Source: Sphingobacterium faecale (GTDB lineage Bacteria; Bacteroidota; Bacteroidia; Sphingobacteriales; Sphingobacteriaceae). From it: a DNA stretch of 64,000 nt. The DNA lies in the NCBI RefSeq assembly GCF_016746095.1, contig NZ_JAERTY010000002.1, forward strand, positions 248,001-312,000, read 5' to 3'. The position numbers were made by a program, and so were the translations under genes. Of the stretch, positions 38,501 to 47,758 are shown piece by piece (position 1 is the stretch's first letter; each line of letters starts with the position of its first letter). The notes beneath the pieces are model-generated. The model did no database searches and was not told the origin of the DNA. It saw nothing but the letters and a program-made list of their open reading frames with translations.

Positions 38501-39851
38501 AGAAGGTGAGGAAGGATCTTACCAAGTGGTACTTGGTCGTTCGGGGGAAATCAAATTGGTGAATGCAGATCGTAAAGTTATGTATCAACAGATTATCCCT
38601 TATGGTTCTAATCTTTATGTAAAAGAAGGCGATAAGGTTGAAAAAGGTACTAAACTTGTTGATTGGGATCCATATAATGCGGTGATTATTTCGGAATTCG
38701 CGGGTAAAGTTGAATTCGATGCAATTATTGAAGGAGTAACTTTCCGTGAAGAATCTGATGAGCAAACTGGTCACAAAGAGAAGGTAATCATTGAGACACG
38801 TGATAAGACTAAAAACCCAACGATCAAGGTTCTTGATAACAAAGGGGAAATTATCCGTTCCTACAATATTCCGGTAGGGGCGCACGTTTCGGTTTCTGAC
38901 GGACAAAAAGTTAAAGAAGGTGCAGTATTGGTTAAGATTCCTCGTTCGACAGGTAAAACTCGAGATATTACAGGTGGTCTACCCCGTGTTACAGAGCTCT
39001 TTGAGGCTCGTAACCCTTCGAATCCAGCTGTTGTAACTGAAATCGATGGTGTTGTTTCATTAGGTGGTGTTAAGCGTGGTAATCGCGAGGTATCTATTGA
39101 ATCACGTGATGGTCAAGTGAAGAAGTACTTGGTACCTCTTTCCAAACATATCTTGGTTCAGGATAATGACTTTATCAAAGCAGGTATGCCATTGTCTGAT
39201 GGACAGATTTCTCCAGGTGATATTTTGTCAATCAAAGGCCCTGCGGCTGTACAAGAGTATATCGTAAATGGTATTCAAGAGGTGTACCGTCTACAAGGTG
39301 TGAAGATTAACGATAAGCATTTTGAGACGATTGTACACCAAATGATGCAAAAGGTCAATATTGAAGATCCAGGAGATACACGTTTCTTAGAAAAAGAAGC
39401 TGTAAATAAATGGGACTTCATGGAGGAGAATGATTCATTGTATGATAAGAAGGTAATTGTTGAATCGGGGGATTCTAACGAATTGCGCCCTGGACAGATT
39501 GTTACCCTACGTAGATTGCGTGAAGAGAATTCACTCTTGAAGCGTCAAGATATGAAGCTCGTAGAAGTTCGTGATGCTATCCCAGCGACATCTAGCCCAT
39601 TACTTCAAGGTATTACTAGAGCTTCGTTAGGTACTAAATCATTTATTTCAGCAGCTTCCTTCCAGGAGACTACGAAAGTTTTGAATGAAGCAGCGATCGC
39701 TGGAAAACGTGATCATCTATTAGGCTTGAAAGAGAACGTAATTGTAGGACACTTAATTCCTTCAGGTACGGGTCTTCGTCAATATGGTAATATCATCGTT
39801 GGATCGCGTGAAGAATACGATCAGTTATTAGCTTCTAAAGAAGAGGATTAA
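35574..39851 (+). CDS. rpoC: DNA-directed RNA polymerase subunit beta'
   Basis: A 1425-residue catalytic subunit. The N-terminal zinc motif is [20 protein letters not shown]. The magnesium-binding NADFDGDQM is near residue 472. The second zinc site has [16 protein letters not shown], the trigger-loop region is [18 protein letters not shown], and the C-terminal region has [15 protein letters not shown]. The length is normal for Bacteroidota. A strong terminator follows 20 bp after the stop. Confidence 0.99.
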   Translation: MSYKKDNKIKSNFTSITISLASPETILERSSGEVTKPETINYRTYKPERDGLFCERIFGPVKDYECHCGKYKRIRYKGIVCDRCGVEVTEKKVRRERMGHINLVVPVAHIWYFRSLPNKIGYLLGLPTKKLDMIIYYERYAVIQPGIKEDDGISYMDFLTEEEYLDILDTLPKENQYLDDNDPQKFIAKMGADALEELLKRLDLDQLSYDLRHQAANETSQQRKNEALKRLHVVEAFRGANTRIENRPEWMIVKIVPIIPPELRPLVPLDGGRFATSDLNDLYRRVIIRNNRLKRLIEIKAPEVILRNEKRMLQEAVDSLFDNSRKVNAVKTEGNRALKSLSDILKGKQGRFRQNLLGKRVDYSARSVIVVGPHLKLHECGIPKDMAAELYKPFIIRKMIERGIVKTVKSAKKIVDRKDPVVWDILENVLKGHPVLLNRAPTLHRLGIQAFQPTLVEGKAIQLHPLVCTAFNADFDGDQMAVHLPLGNAAILEAQILMLAAHNILNPANGSPVTVPSQDMVLGLYYITKGRKSDDSRKMRGEGSIFYSPEEVIIALNEDQVDLHAWIKVRTEVLTKSGQMEQQIIETTVGRVIFNQIVPEEVGYINEILTKKSLRNVIGEIVKSTGMARAAKFLDDMKELGFATAFKGGLSFNLQDLNIPAAKAELITQATNEVDEVMNNYNMGFITNNERYNQIIDIWTRINNRLTAHVMDILSNDNQGFNSVYMMLDSGARGSKEQIRQLCGMRGLMAKPQKSGNSGGEIIENPILSNFKEGLSVLEYFISTHGARKGLADTALKTADAGYLTRRLHDVAQDMIVVDFDCGGLRGLYTTALKDNDDIIEPLYDRILGRTPLHDVYHPETDELIVAANDDITEEVAAAIDEAGIEGLEIRSVLTCEAKRGVCACCYGRNLASGKRVQMGEAVGVIAAQSIGEPGTQLTLRTFHVGGTASNIANESTIIAKYEGTVEFENVRTVEKEGEEGSYQVVLGRSGEIKLVNADRKVMYQQIIPYGSNLYVKEGDKVEKGTKLVDWDPYNAVIISEFAGKVEFDAIIEGVTFREESDEQTGHKEKVIIETRDKTKNPTIKVLDNKGEIIRSYNIPVGAHVSVSDGQKVKEGAVLVKIPRSTGKTRDITGGLPRVTELFEARNPSNPAVVTEIDGVVSLGGVKRGNREVSIESRDGQVKKYLVPLSKHILVQDNDFIKAGMPLSDGQISPGDILSIKGPAAVQEYIVNGIQEVYRLQGVKINDKHFETIVHQMMQKVNIEDPGDTRFLEKEAVNKWDFMEENDSLYDKKVIVESGDSNELRPGQIVTLRRLREENSLLKRQDMKLVEVRDAIPATSSPLLQGITRASLGTKSFISAASFQETTKVLNEAAIAGKRDHLLGLKENVIVGHLIPSGTGLRQYGNIIVGSREEYDQLLASKEED

Positions 39852-39871
39852 TCCTTTCTTGGAAGAATTGT

Positions 39872-39906
39872 AAAAAGGGTTTGTCCAGACGGACAAGCCC
39901 TTTTTT
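39872..39906 (+). terminator. Terminator of the rpl-rpo operon
   Basis: AGGGTTTGTCC / GGACAAGCCCT stem with one G-T pair, AGAC loop, T6 tail. It begins 20 bp after rpoC. Confidence 0.9.
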
Positions 39907-39923
39907 ATTCTAAGGTTGTGCTC

Positions 39924-39937
39924 CGAAAACGATTTCG
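39924..39937. promoter_or_regulatory. LacI-family operator candidate upstream of the mannonate genes
   Basis: CGAAAACGATTTCG has the LacI-family form AAA-n-CG-n-TTT with a central CG and 5-bp arms; only the base pair flanking the central CG breaks symmetry. It lies 72 bp before the SDR start, and a LacI regulator is encoded just after the two-gene unit. A second palindrome, TTTAAT-TAGC-ATTAAA (39992-40007), overlaps the ribosome-binding region. Confidence 0.6.
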
Positions 39938-40009
39938 TATATATGTGTCCATTAATACACTTTTTTCTTAATAAACTTGGCTATTATTGTATTTAATTAG
40001 CATTAAAGC

Positions 40010-40831
40010 ATGAATATTTTAGAACGTTTTTCTTTAGCGAATAGAGTCGTTGTTGTGACAGGTGGGACAGGTATTCTAGGTAAAAACTTTGTGAAAGCCA
40101 TTGCGGAAGCTGGCGCTAAAGTGTGTATAATAGGAAGAGATCTAATGAAGGCTAATGAGCGAGTAAAGCTCGTCGAGGATCTAGGCGCTGAAGGCTTAGC
40201 GATAGCAGGAGATGTTTTAGATGAACAGTCTATGTTGTTAGCATGCCAGCAGATCGTAGACAAATGGGGCACTATTGATGCTTTGGTCAATGCCGCAGGT
40301 GGAAATATACCAGGTGCTACCATAGGCCCAGATCAAGATCTATTTGCCTCTAATGTGCAGGATACAATTAAGGCAATTGAACTGAATCTGTTTGGGACGA
40401 TAATACCTACACATATATTTGGAAAGATTATCGCAGAGAAAGGAAAGGGAGTGATTATCAATATCGGCTCTCTGTCTTCTAGTCAGGCTATAACAAGAGT
40501 ATTAGGGTATACAGTTGCGAAGAATGGTATTGTAGGCTATACCAAGTGGATGGCTACTGAGTTGGCTTTGCGCTATGGAGACAAAGTTCGTGTAAATGCG
40601 ATCGCACCAGGTGTGTTTTTGACCGAACAGAATAGAACATTGTTGACTAATCCAGATGGAACATTTACTGACCGGGCGCAGCGTTTTGTTAATGGTACTC
40701 CGTATTCCCGTTTAGGTGATCCCAGTGAATTAGAGGGAACCCTTATTTACTTGCTGAGTGACGCATCTGCTTTTGTTTCTGGAGAAACCGTGTACGTAGA
40801 CGGTGGCTTTAACGCATGGACAGGTGTATAA
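40010..40831 (+). CDS. SDR-family oxidoreductase, probably D-mannonate oxidoreductase
   Basis: A 273-residue NAD(P)-dependent short-chain dehydrogenase. Cofactor motif TGGTGILG near residue 20, NAAGG near 95, catalytic Ser in IGSLSSSQA and Tyr-Lys in YTVAKNG (about 165-175), and the C-terminal GETVYVDGGFNAWTGV. The adjacent uxuA 14 bp downstream makes the likely reaction D-fructuronate to D-mannonate, in the glucuronate/hexuronate route to KDG. The role is inferred from context; the fold assignment is secure. The remaining steps (uronate isomerase, KDG kinase and aldolase) are not in the window. Confidence 0.9.
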   Translation: MNILERFSLANRVVVVTGGTGILGKNFVKAIAEAGAKVCIIGRDLMKANERVKLVEDLGAEGLAIAGDVLDEQSMLLACQQIVDKWGTIDALVNAAGGNIPGATIGPDQDLFASNVQDTIKAIELNLFGTIIPTHIFGKIIAEKGKGVIINIGSLSSSQAITRVLGYTVAKNGIVGYTKWMATELALRYGDKVRVNAIAPGVFLTEQNRTLLTNPDGTFTDRAQRFVNGTPYSRLGDPSELEGTLIYLLSDASAFVSGETVYVDGGFNAWTGV

Positions 40832-40844
40832 TTAAGAAGAAAGA

Positions 40845-42008
40845 ATGAAGAAATTTGAACAAACTTGGAGATGGTACGGTCCGGATGACCCAGTCTCTTT
40901 ACAAGATATTAGACAGGCAGGTGCTACTGGTGTAGTCACGGCATTACATCATGTGCCCCATGGGGAAGTATGGACAGTATTGGATATCCTTGAACGGAAG
41001 CGTATTATAGAGGAAAGTGGACTTTCGTGGTCCGTTGTTGAGAGTGTACCAGTGCATGAAGTCATAAAGACTAGAGGTAGCGAAGCAAAGCGATATATCG
41101 AGAACTATAAACAAACACTTGAAAATCTAGCTTCCTGTGGAATATATATCGTTACCTACAATTTTATGCCAGTATTGGATTGGACGCGGACGATGCTCGA
41201 TAAGGAAATGGAAAATGGCGCAAAGGCTCTCTATTTTGATTGGACCGACCTAGCTGTATTTGATATTTATATATTGAAGAGACAAGGCGCTGATAAAGAC
41301 TATTCTGAGGAAATCGTAACGGCTGCTAAGCAACGTTTTGAAGAATGTTCGACCGAGGATTTGGCTTTGTTAACTCAAGTGATATTGATGGGGATTCCTA
41401 GCGAAAAAGATATCTCGTTGGCAGATCTTCAAAATAGTTTAAACGTATACTCCAACATCGGACTTGATGGACTTTTGAGCAATCTCTTATGGTTTTTAGA
41501 GGAGATTCGTGAGGTTTGCGAGATCAACGGGATACAGATGGCACTGCATCCGGACGATCCACCTTATGCGATTTTAGGTTTACCTCGTATAGCCAGTAGT
41601 AAAGAGGATTACCTTCGGATAATAAAGGGCGTTGATAGTGAATTTAATGGAATCTGTTTTTGTTCAGGATCGTTAGGAGCAGGTAAAAGTAATGATGTCT
41701 TGGAAATAGCCGAAGCTGTTAAACAGCGTGTGTATTTTGCACATTTTAGAAACGTTAAAAAGGATAGTGTTGGCAATTTTTTTGAAGCTGATCACCTTGA
41801 TGGCGATGTGGATATGCCGAGTCTTCTCCGAATATTCATTGAGGAAAATCAAAAGAGGCTACGGCCTATTCCTTTTCGTCCTGACCACGGGCACCAGATG
41901 CTAGATGATCTGAACAAAGTCACCAACCCTGGCTACTCTGCTATTGGTAGGCTACGTGGCTTGGCTGAATTAAGAGGAGTAGAGCTGGGCCTGATAGCCC
42001 TTATGTAA
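40845..42008 (+). CDS. uxuA: Mannonate dehydratase
   Basis: A 387-residue enzyme that dehydrates D-mannonate to 2-keto-3-deoxy-D-gluconate. Its TIM-barrel metal-site segments are visible: MALHPDDPPYAILGLPRI, ICFCSGSLGAG, VYFAHFRNVKK and PIPFRPDHGHQM. The opening EQTWRWYGPDDPVSLQDIRQAGATG is typical of the family. It forms a two-gene unit with the SDR gene; its stop overlaps the 3' end of the convergent LacI-family gene by 8 bp. Confidence 0.97.
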   Translation: MKKFEQTWRWYGPDDPVSLQDIRQAGATGVVTALHHVPHGEVWTVLDILERKRIIEESGLSWSVVESVPVHEVIKTRGSEAKRYIENYKQTLENLASCGIYIVTYNFMPVLDWTRTMLDKEMENGAKALYFDWTDLAVFDIYILKRQGADKDYSEEIVTAAKQRFEECSTEDLALLTQVILMGIPSEKDISLADLQNSLNVYSNIGLDGLLSNLLWFLEEIREVCEINGIQMALHPDDPPYAILGLPRIASSKEDYLRIIKGVDSEFNGICFCSGSLGAGKSNDVLEIAEAVKQRVYFAHFRNVKKDSVGNFFEADHLDGDVDMPSLLRIFIEENQKRLRPIPFRPDHGHQMLDDLNKVTNPGYSAIGRLRGLAELRGVELGLIALM

Positions 42009-43038
42009 GCATAGTCGATTTTCGGAGCTGGATAGAGGTTTCTAAAAGAATAGTTTGAAAATCTATCTGACTCCGATCTCTTTTTGAGTTTATAAGATCT
42101 AGAAGTAACCGTAATGCAGTACTGGCCATTTCTTCTGTAGGCTGGTGGACGGTAGATAATGCAGGGTTAAGGCTATTTGCAAACTCTATATTGGAAAAAC
42201 CAATAACCGCAATTTCTTTTGGGACCTGTATTTTTAGGTCTGCAAGGACTCCAAGCACACGTGTAGTCAACGTCTCCGTTGTACCCAATATAGCGTTAGG
42301 CGGGTCGTTAGAACGCATATGCCTAATAATAATTTTTTTCAGCCCCTCATCTATTTTTGTTAAGGATTTTCTGTAATCTATATAGATGATATTTTCCTCT
42401 TTAATTGGGATGTTATAATCTTCAAGGGCCTTTCGATATCCTTCCAGGCGGTATTGGGTTACACCAATATTTTTACCACAGAACGCTATTATATTTTTTC
42501 TATTTATTTTTATGAGCTCCTCTGTCGCTAGATAGGTACTCCTGACATTGTCTATACCTACCTTATGGGTGTCGAGATTATAGTGTATACGATCAAAGAT
42601 AACCACAGGACAGTTATTATTATGAATGTCGGATAATAATTGTTGATTAGAGGTTTCGCTCACCGGAGCTATCAGAATACCGTCTACACCTTGATTGGTC
42701 AATGTCAATAGTGCTCTCTCTTCATCCTTCTCGTTATCGATACTCTGCATAAGGATAAAGTTGTAACTATTGTGTATTGCGCTCTTATGCAGGTATCGTA
42801 GTAATTGAGCAGAAAAAGAAGTTTGGATATTGGGGAGAAGAACACCAATGTTATTGGTCTTTCCTAGCTTTAGATATTTGGCTAAAGGATTAGGTTGGTA
42901 ATTGTGTCGCTGAGCAAATTCTCTAACTTTTCTCTTTGTTTCTTCACTTATCTCGTAACTGTCATTCAACGCTTTTGAGATAGTAGATGGGGATAAGTGT
43001 AATCTTTTAGCTATTTCTTTTAAGGTGATTTTGGCCAT
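42001..43038 (-). CDS. LacI-family transcriptional regulator
   Basis: A 345-residue repressor-type protein. The N-terminal HTH and hinge (ITLKEIAKRLHLSPSTISKA, then NYQPNPLAKYLKLGKTNNIG) lead into a periplasmic-binding-protein-like sugar domain (about 60-340). It is convergent with uxuA. A LacI-type operator candidate lies before the SDR gene at 39924, so it most likely represses the mannonate genes and responds to a hexuronate-pathway intermediate. Assignment to the family is certain; the effector is inferred. Confidence 0.95.
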   Translation of the reverse strand: MAKITLKEIAKRLHLSPSTISKALNDSYEISEETKRKVREFAQRHNYQPNPLAKYLKLGKTNNIGVLLPNIQTSFSAQLLRYLHKSAIHNSYNFILMQSIDNEKDEERALLTLTNQGVDGILIAPVSETSNQQLLSDIHNNNCPVVIFDRIHYNLDTHKVGIDNVRSTYLATEELIKINRKNIIAFCGKNIGVTQYRLEGYRKALEDYNIPIKEENIIYIDYRKSLTKIDEGLKKIIIRHMRSNDPPNAILGTTETLTTRVLGVLADLKIQVPKEIAVIGFSNIEFANSLNPALSTVHQPTEEMASTALRLLLDLINSKRDRSQIDFQTILLETSIQLRKSTMLT

Positions 43039-43071
43039 ATCGGTCGGATTCTATGGAGCCTAATATACAAA

Positions 43072-43096
43072 AAAGGAGGCCATGTTTGCCTCCTTT
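43072..43096 (-). terminator. Terminator of the ftsK-lolA unit
   Basis: On the minus strand, AAAGGAGGC / GCCTCCTTT form a 9-bp stem with a 7-nt loop followed by TTTTTTGT, 7 nt after the lolA stop. Confidence 0.85.
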
Positions 43097-43102
43097 CATG
43101 AC

Positions 43103-43756
43103 TTATCGTAAGTCTATGCTTTCATATCCTTTATACCTATCTTTAGAGAAGGTAAAAGTGCTTTCAGGAAATTTCTGACCTAAATATAATGACTTGATAG
43201 TATAAGTGAACCTATTACCTGACTTGTCAAATATAACAACATCATGTATATGGTTGTTTTCGTTTATGCGTAATTTTATTTTAAAATAGTTGGTTTTAGT
43301 ATCTAAAGGTGATAACTCTACTACACGTAAAACCTCTTTTTTTCCATTTTTACTAAACTCTTCTTGGGGCATACCGACATACTTATACCCTTTTTTATAG
43401 AATGAAAAAAGATTGTTCGGACCTATTGTGTTGTCATCATGTTCAGCATCCGTGATCTGGACTTCTTTTATGTCATGGGAAATACTCCATACTGTCTTTC
43501 CGTCGGATAGTATTTCCTGGTCTTCCATTTTGATCGCATACTGCTTTTTGGGTTTATTGAAATACATGACGCCTGTATTGTTATAAGTTGTTTTGTTGGC
43601 ATCATGTACCGTAAGTTCGAACTCCGAACGAATGGTTTTGTAGGCGTCGTACTTTTTGGAAACTGCATTTAATACTTTTGCTGCATTAGGATCTGTTTGT
43701 CCCAGTGCTATTGTAGCAATAACCGTACACATCAGTGTAAAAATAATTTTCTTCAT
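43103..43756 (-). CDS. lolA: LolA-like outer-membrane lipoprotein carrier protein
   Basis: A 217-residue periplasmic protein with a signal peptide (MKKIIFTLMCTVIATIALGQ). The half-barrel pattern of LolA is recognisable: YKTIRSEFELTVHDANKTTY, then VMYFNKPKKQYAIKM, SDGKTVWSISHDIKEVQI and a C-terminal strand FPESTFTFSKDRYKG. LolA shuttles lipoproteins from the LolCDE ABC complex to the outer membrane. It begins 1 bp after the ftsK stop, so the two are translationally linked, a pairing often kept in this group. Confidence 0.9.
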   Translation of the reverse strand: MKKIIFTLMCTVIATIALGQTDPNAAKVLNAVSKKYDAYKTIRSEFELTVHDANKTTYNNTGVMYFNKPKKQYAIKMEDQEILSDGKTVWSISHDIKEVQITDAEHDDNTIGPNNLFSFYKKGYKYVGMPQEEFSKNGKKEVLRVVELSPLDTKTNYFKIKLRINENNHIHDVVIFDKSGNRFTYTIKSLYLGQKFPESTFTFSKDRYKGYESIDLR

Positions 43757-43757
43757 A

Positions 43758-46463
43758 TTAATCAGCTTTTCTCAATGTCTCTAAAAACTGTTCTAAAGAG
43801 TATTCATCCGGGTATAAGACTTCTCTGGCTTTGCTGCCCTCAAATGGACCTACAATACCTGCAGCCTCCAATTGATCGATGATACGTCCAGCTCTATTGT
43901 ATCCTAACTTTAACTTCCGTTGTATTAGTGAGGTAGAGCCTTGTTGATGCATGACGATAAGACGAGCTGCCTCTTCAAATAGCTGGTCTCTTTCTGACAT
44001 CTCAAAATCCATGGAGCCTGACCCGTCGCCCGATTCGTCGATATACTCCGGTAGCATGAAAGCAGAAGGGTACCCCCGTTGAGCTCCAATAAAATCAGAT
44101 ATACCCTCCACTTCTGGTGTATCGACGAATGCACATTGTATGCGTATAAGGTCACTACCTGTCGCTAAAAGCATATCTCCTCGTCCGATAAGCTGATCCG
44201 CACCTCCAGAATCTAAGATAGTTCGAGAGTCAACCTTCGATAGCACTCTAAATGCGAGCCTTGCTGGGAAGTTGGCTTTAATAGTACCCGTAATAATATT
44301 GACCGAAGGTCGTTGGGTAGCAATTACCAAATGTATACCCACAGCACGGGCAAGTTGTGCCAGTCGTGCAATAGGTGTTTCCACCTCTTTTCCGGCTGTC
44401 ATCATCAAATCTGCAAATTCATCAACAATAAGAACTATGAATGGTAAGAATCGATGTCCCTCCTCAGGGTTTAATCGTCTATTGACAAATTTAACATTAT
44501 ACTCTTTTAAATTCCTCACCTGTGCATTTTTTAAAAGATCATAGCGCTGATCCATCTCAATACAGAGTGAGTTTAAAGTGTTTATAACTTTCTTCGTATC
44601 GGTGATAATCGCATCATCTTCGTTAGGAAGTTTAGCAAGGAAATGCCGTTCTACCTTTTTGAATAGAGATAGCTCTACTTTTTTAGGATCTACGAGAACA
44701 AATTTCAATTCGGCAGGATGCTTTTTGTAAAGTAAGGAGGTCAATATCGCATTAATACCTACCGATTTACCTTGGCCTGTAGCCCCAGCAACTAATAAAT
44801 GGGGCATCTTAGCCAAATCGGCTATATATACCTCATTGGAAATAGTCTTACCTAACGCAATAGGTAGATCCATATCTGTTTTCTGAAATTTCTCTGTTGA
44901 TATCACTGAGCGCATCGATACCATTTCTGGCGTACTATTCGGTACTTCAATACCTATCGTACCTTTACCCGGCATTGGGGCAATAATCCGTATTCCTAAA
45001 GCGGCTAGACTTAATGCAATATCATCCTCAAGATTTTTAATTTTAGAAATCCGAACCCCTGGTTTGGGAATGATCTCATAGAGGGTAACTGTCGGGCCAA
45101 CTGTGGCTTTGATATGCTCGATTTCAATATTATAATTCCTCAACGTTTCTACGATTCTGTTTTTATTGGCTTCCAGTTCTTGTGGATTTATTGTTATTTT
45201 GCCAGTGCCATAGTCTTTAAGTAGTTCTAATGTAGGATGTTGATAGCTTGATAAGTCTAGTTTAGGATCATATTCTCCAAATTGGGCTACTAAATCGCTT
45301 GCAGAGATCGATTTTTCTTCTTTTTGTTCTTCAATAGTCAGTGTAGGTTCATTTATCTCGTCTTGTACAGGCGTAATATCAAGAGGTGGATCTACCGTTA
45401 ATTCTATTGTGGTATTTTCTAACAATGTAGTTGACTCAACAGATGACTTCGTTTCAAAGCTCAGACTATTTGTGAGTTCTATATCATCCAACATAGGGTC
45501 TTCACTTTCTGCTTCTTTGTTTTCTACCCGTAGATGTGCATACCGATCATTAAGACTAGGCGATATAGAATTCGTTACGTTTCTGTTTCGCAAGGTATTG
45601 GAAACTTCAATTATAGCCCCATCTATATTAACGTCGTCGCCTTCCTCTTGTTCTTCTAAAGGTGAGATGTTTTCTCTTTTAATTGTCGAACTCCTGTTTT
45701 CTTTTTGATCCTCAAATTCTTTTTCTGCATTGTCTGGATTGTCTTTTTGGATTGAAGACTGAAAAGAGAACTTAAGGTCGAGATTATAAATTAATATCAA
45801 CGCCGTCAGGTAGCAGAAAATTAATAATCCTCCCACACCATATTTTCCGATTTGCGTATTTAAGAGCTGATTGGTCCAAAATCCAAATTTCCCTTCCAAT
45901 ATATGGGGCGTTTCAGTAATATATTCCTGTATAAAACCAAGCGTAACTGAAAGGAAGATGATTCCAATAAAAGAGTAGAGAAGAGTTTTCCAAACAGGAA
46001 GTATCGACTTTTTATAAAGTAGTTTGTAACCGACAACGAAGAGAATCAGAATAAACAGAAACGAAGCTATACCAAACCACTCAAAAATAAATAGATTGGC
46101 TAAGAGAGCTCCTAATTTTCCTAACTTGTTTTCTACAATAGGAAGTTCAACGCCTTCTGTCTGTAGTTCTACATTAGTGTTAAATAGTGTTTTCCAACCG
46201 CCATTGGTGGCAGCAATATAGCTTTGATCCTCTTTCCAAGTAAACAGGTAAGATGTAAATGCAACAGCCAATAAAAAAGAACTTAGTATCAAGAAGAGAC
46301 CAATTATCTTTAAGGCCTTTCTTTGCCCTTCCGAAAAATCGATATTATCAAAAGATTTTGCGAATGAAGGAGTTTTTTTTATAGTGGGTGTTGCAGTATT
46401 CTTCGTTTCTTTTGTATTTCGACCCTGACTGCTATTTTTAAATGTATTGCCTTTGTATGCCAT
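43758..46463 (-). CDS. ftsK: DNA translocase FtsK/SpoIIIE
   Basis: About 901 residues. The start is ATG 46463 (MAYKGNTFKNSSQGRN); a longer reading from 46580 would add 39 unmatched residues. Four membrane helices occupy roughly residues 45-230. An acidic low-complexity linker follows, then the motor with Walker A GATGQGKSVGINA and Walker B FIVLIVDEFADLMM, and a C-terminal winged helix (gamma domain, STSLIQRKLKLGYNRAGRII) that reads orienting sequences. It moves chromosomal DNA at the septum and aids dimer resolution. A TAAGTTTG promoter element (minus strand, 46488-46495) lies 25 bp before the start. Confidence 0.97.
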   Translation of the reverse strand: MAYKGNTFKNSSQGRNTKETKNTATPTIKKTPSFAKSFDNIDFSEGQRKALKIIGLFLILSSFLLAVAFTSYLFTWKEDQSYIAATNGGWKTLFNTNVELQTEGVELPIVENKLGKLGALLANLFIFEWFGIASFLFILILFVVGYKLLYKKSILPVWKTLLYSFIGIIFLSVTLGFIQEYITETPHILEGKFGFWTNQLLNTQIGKYGVGGLLIFCYLTALILIYNLDLKFSFQSSIQKDNPDNAEKEFEDQKENRSSTIKRENISPLEEQEEGDDVNIDGAIIEVSNTLRNRNVTNSISPSLNDRYAHLRVENKEAESEDPMLDDIELTNSLSFETKSSVESTTLLENTTIELTVDPPLDITPVQDEINEPTLTIEEQKEEKSISASDLVAQFGEYDPKLDLSSYQHPTLELLKDYGTGKITINPQELEANKNRIVETLRNYNIEIEHIKATVGPTVTLYEIIPKPGVRISKIKNLEDDIALSLAALGIRIIAPMPGKGTIGIEVPNSTPEMVSMRSVISTEKFQKTDMDLPIALGKTISNEVYIADLAKMPHLLVAGATGQGKSVGINAILTSLLYKKHPAELKFVLVDPKKVELSLFKKVERHFLAKLPNEDDAIITDTKKVINTLNSLCIEMDQRYDLLKNAQVRNLKEYNVKFVNRRLNPEEGHRFLPFIVLIVDEFADLMMTAGKEVETPIARLAQLARAVGIHLVIATQRPSVNIITGTIKANFPARLAFRVLSKVDSRTILDSGGADQLIGRGDMLLATGSDLIRIQCAFVDTPEVEGISDFIGAQRGYPSAFMLPEYIDESGDGSGSMDFEMSERDQLFEEAARLIVMHQQGSTSLIQRKLKLGYNRAGRIIDQLEAAGIVGPFEGSKAREVLYPDEYSLEQFLETLRKAD

Positions 46464-46487
46464 GAAAATGTTATACTTTACCGTATA

Positions 46488-46495
46488 CAAACTTA
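46488..46495 (-). promoter_or_regulatory. Promoter -7 element of ftsK-lolA
   Basis: The minus strand reads TAAGTTTG, matching TAnnTTTG, about 25 bp upstream of the ftsK ATG. No clear -33 TTTG was found. Confidence 0.45.
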
Positions 46496-46604
46496 TTAAA
46501 AAAAAATGGGAGAAATGTATTGTTCTTAGGGATTTGTAAGGTATGTGTAGCATTTGCTTTATACCGTTCGTTTTAATCATTAAATTAGTATTTTGTTGTT
46601 AGTC

Positions 46605-47309
46605 ATGAAGTATAAATATTTTGTCTTGTTTTTTTTAATAGCATTATTCCTGAGCAGTTGTGTAAAAGATGATGACTTAAAGCAGTATGATAGCCCAGGA
46701 GACTTATCTAGTTTGGCGACCTTTAATGCTGTTCCGGCAACTTCCGAAATGAATCTTTTTTTCGATGGTGTAAGGTTCAATAAGACAAATGAGAAGTTTT
46801 CTTTCCGTGAATTCATGCCGCATCGAAATGTCTATCCAGGTGAGAAAAAGCTCCTTATAGAAGGAGTAACTACAAGTGGAGGAAAGATTAGGACTTCGCG
46901 GGACATATCTTTGCAGGCTGGCAATATATATAGTTTATTTCTTTACGAGGAGGGAGGTGTTCAGGCTTTGCTCTCTAAGGATAATATTGTAGTACCTAAA
47001 AACGGGTATGCAAAAGTTAGACTGGTACATATGGTTAAAGATGCTCCGGCTCTTAGTATGTGGGATCAAGAAGGGAGGCAGCCTTTATTTAGTCATTTAC
47101 CTTTTAAAGGTATTACCGAATTTATAGAGGTTAAAGCGAATGAGAGTATGAGTGTGAAAATCATACCTAGCGGAAATGAAAAACAAAATCTAGAGATTTT
47201 ACAGACTTTCGTCCCCGAAAATAGAGCGTTTTATACACTGATGGTCGTCGGTTTACTCCATGCAAAGGATGAAGACGATGAAGTGTCTCTCCAATCTATA
47301 AAATTTTAG
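46605..47309 (+). CDS. DUF4397-type lipoprotein
   Basis: A 234-residue lipoprotein with a lipobox (LFLSSC) after a short basic N-terminus (MKYKYFVLFF). ATG 46605 is preferred over a TTG at 46593. The body repeats the DUF4397 pattern: FNAVPATSEMNLFFDGVRF, then KKLLIEGVTT, and later YAKVRLVHMVKDAPALSM, suggesting two beta-sandwich units. It is exported to the envelope, function unknown. It is divergent from ftsK and convergent with the sigma operon's last gene, separated by 11 bp. Confidence 0.85.
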   Translation: MKYKYFVLFFLIALFLSSCVKDDDLKQYDSPGDLSSLATFNAVPATSEMNLFFDGVRFNKTNEKFSFREFMPHRNVYPGEKKLLIEGVTTSGGKIRTSRDISLQAGNIYSLFLYEEGGVQALLSKDNIVVPKNGYAKVRLVHMVKDAPALSMWDQEGRQPLFSHLPFKGITEFIEVKANESMSVKIIPSGNEKQNLEILQTFVPENRAFYTLMVVGLLHAKDEDDEVSLQSIKF

Positions 47310-47320
47310 GTGAACTCTTA

Positions 47321-47758
47321 TTATTTTTTTCGTCTATCGTTGTTTTGGCGTTCTTGTAATGTGCTTCTCAATAGATCATTGAAATCTTCAACAACTTGGA
47401 AGAATTGTGATGCTCTGGCTTGTCCAAGGATCTTTGCGAATTCTTCTCTATATTTTTTTTTAGTTTCGACTTCTTTTGCATCAAAAGCAATTACATCACG
47501 TTTTACTCCTGTGAAAGAGTTCGCCTGCTGAGGAGTTTCTCCTCTTTTTGCCCGTTTTAACTCTCTTAATTCATCACTATACTTATTGTATATAGGGAAA
47601 AATTTCTGAGCTTCACTCGGCGTTATCTTGAGTTCTTTGGTGATATAAGCAATTTTCTCACTTTCAATCGCCTCAAAGTTTCTTTGTTGGGCAAATGTTA
47701 TCGAAAGGGAGATCAGCAATAAGAAAAGTGTAGTTAAAATATACTTTAAACGTAACAT
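47321..47758 (-). CDS. Small periplasmic sigma-operon protein (Spy/CpxP-like)
   Basis: A 145-residue exported protein with a signal peptide (MLRLKYILTTLFLLLISLSITFAQ) and then a mostly helical body: YITKELKITPSEAQKFFPIYNKY, RGVKRDVIAFDAKEVETKK-like helices and a basic tail. The LTPxEAxxFxPIYxxY pattern is common to proteins encoded after ECF sigma and anti-sigma genes in Bacteroidota and recalls the LTxxQ repeats of Spy/CpxP. It may sense or chaperone envelope components. Its start overlaps the stop of the preceding anti-sigma-like gene. Confidence 0.75.
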   Translation of the reverse strand: MLRLKYILTTLFLLLISLSITFAQQRNFEAIESEKIAYITKELKITPSEAQKFFPIYNKYSDELRELKRAKRGETPQQANSFTGVKRDVIAFDAKEVETKKKYREEFAKILGQARASQFFQVVEDFNDLLRSTLQERQNNDRRKK

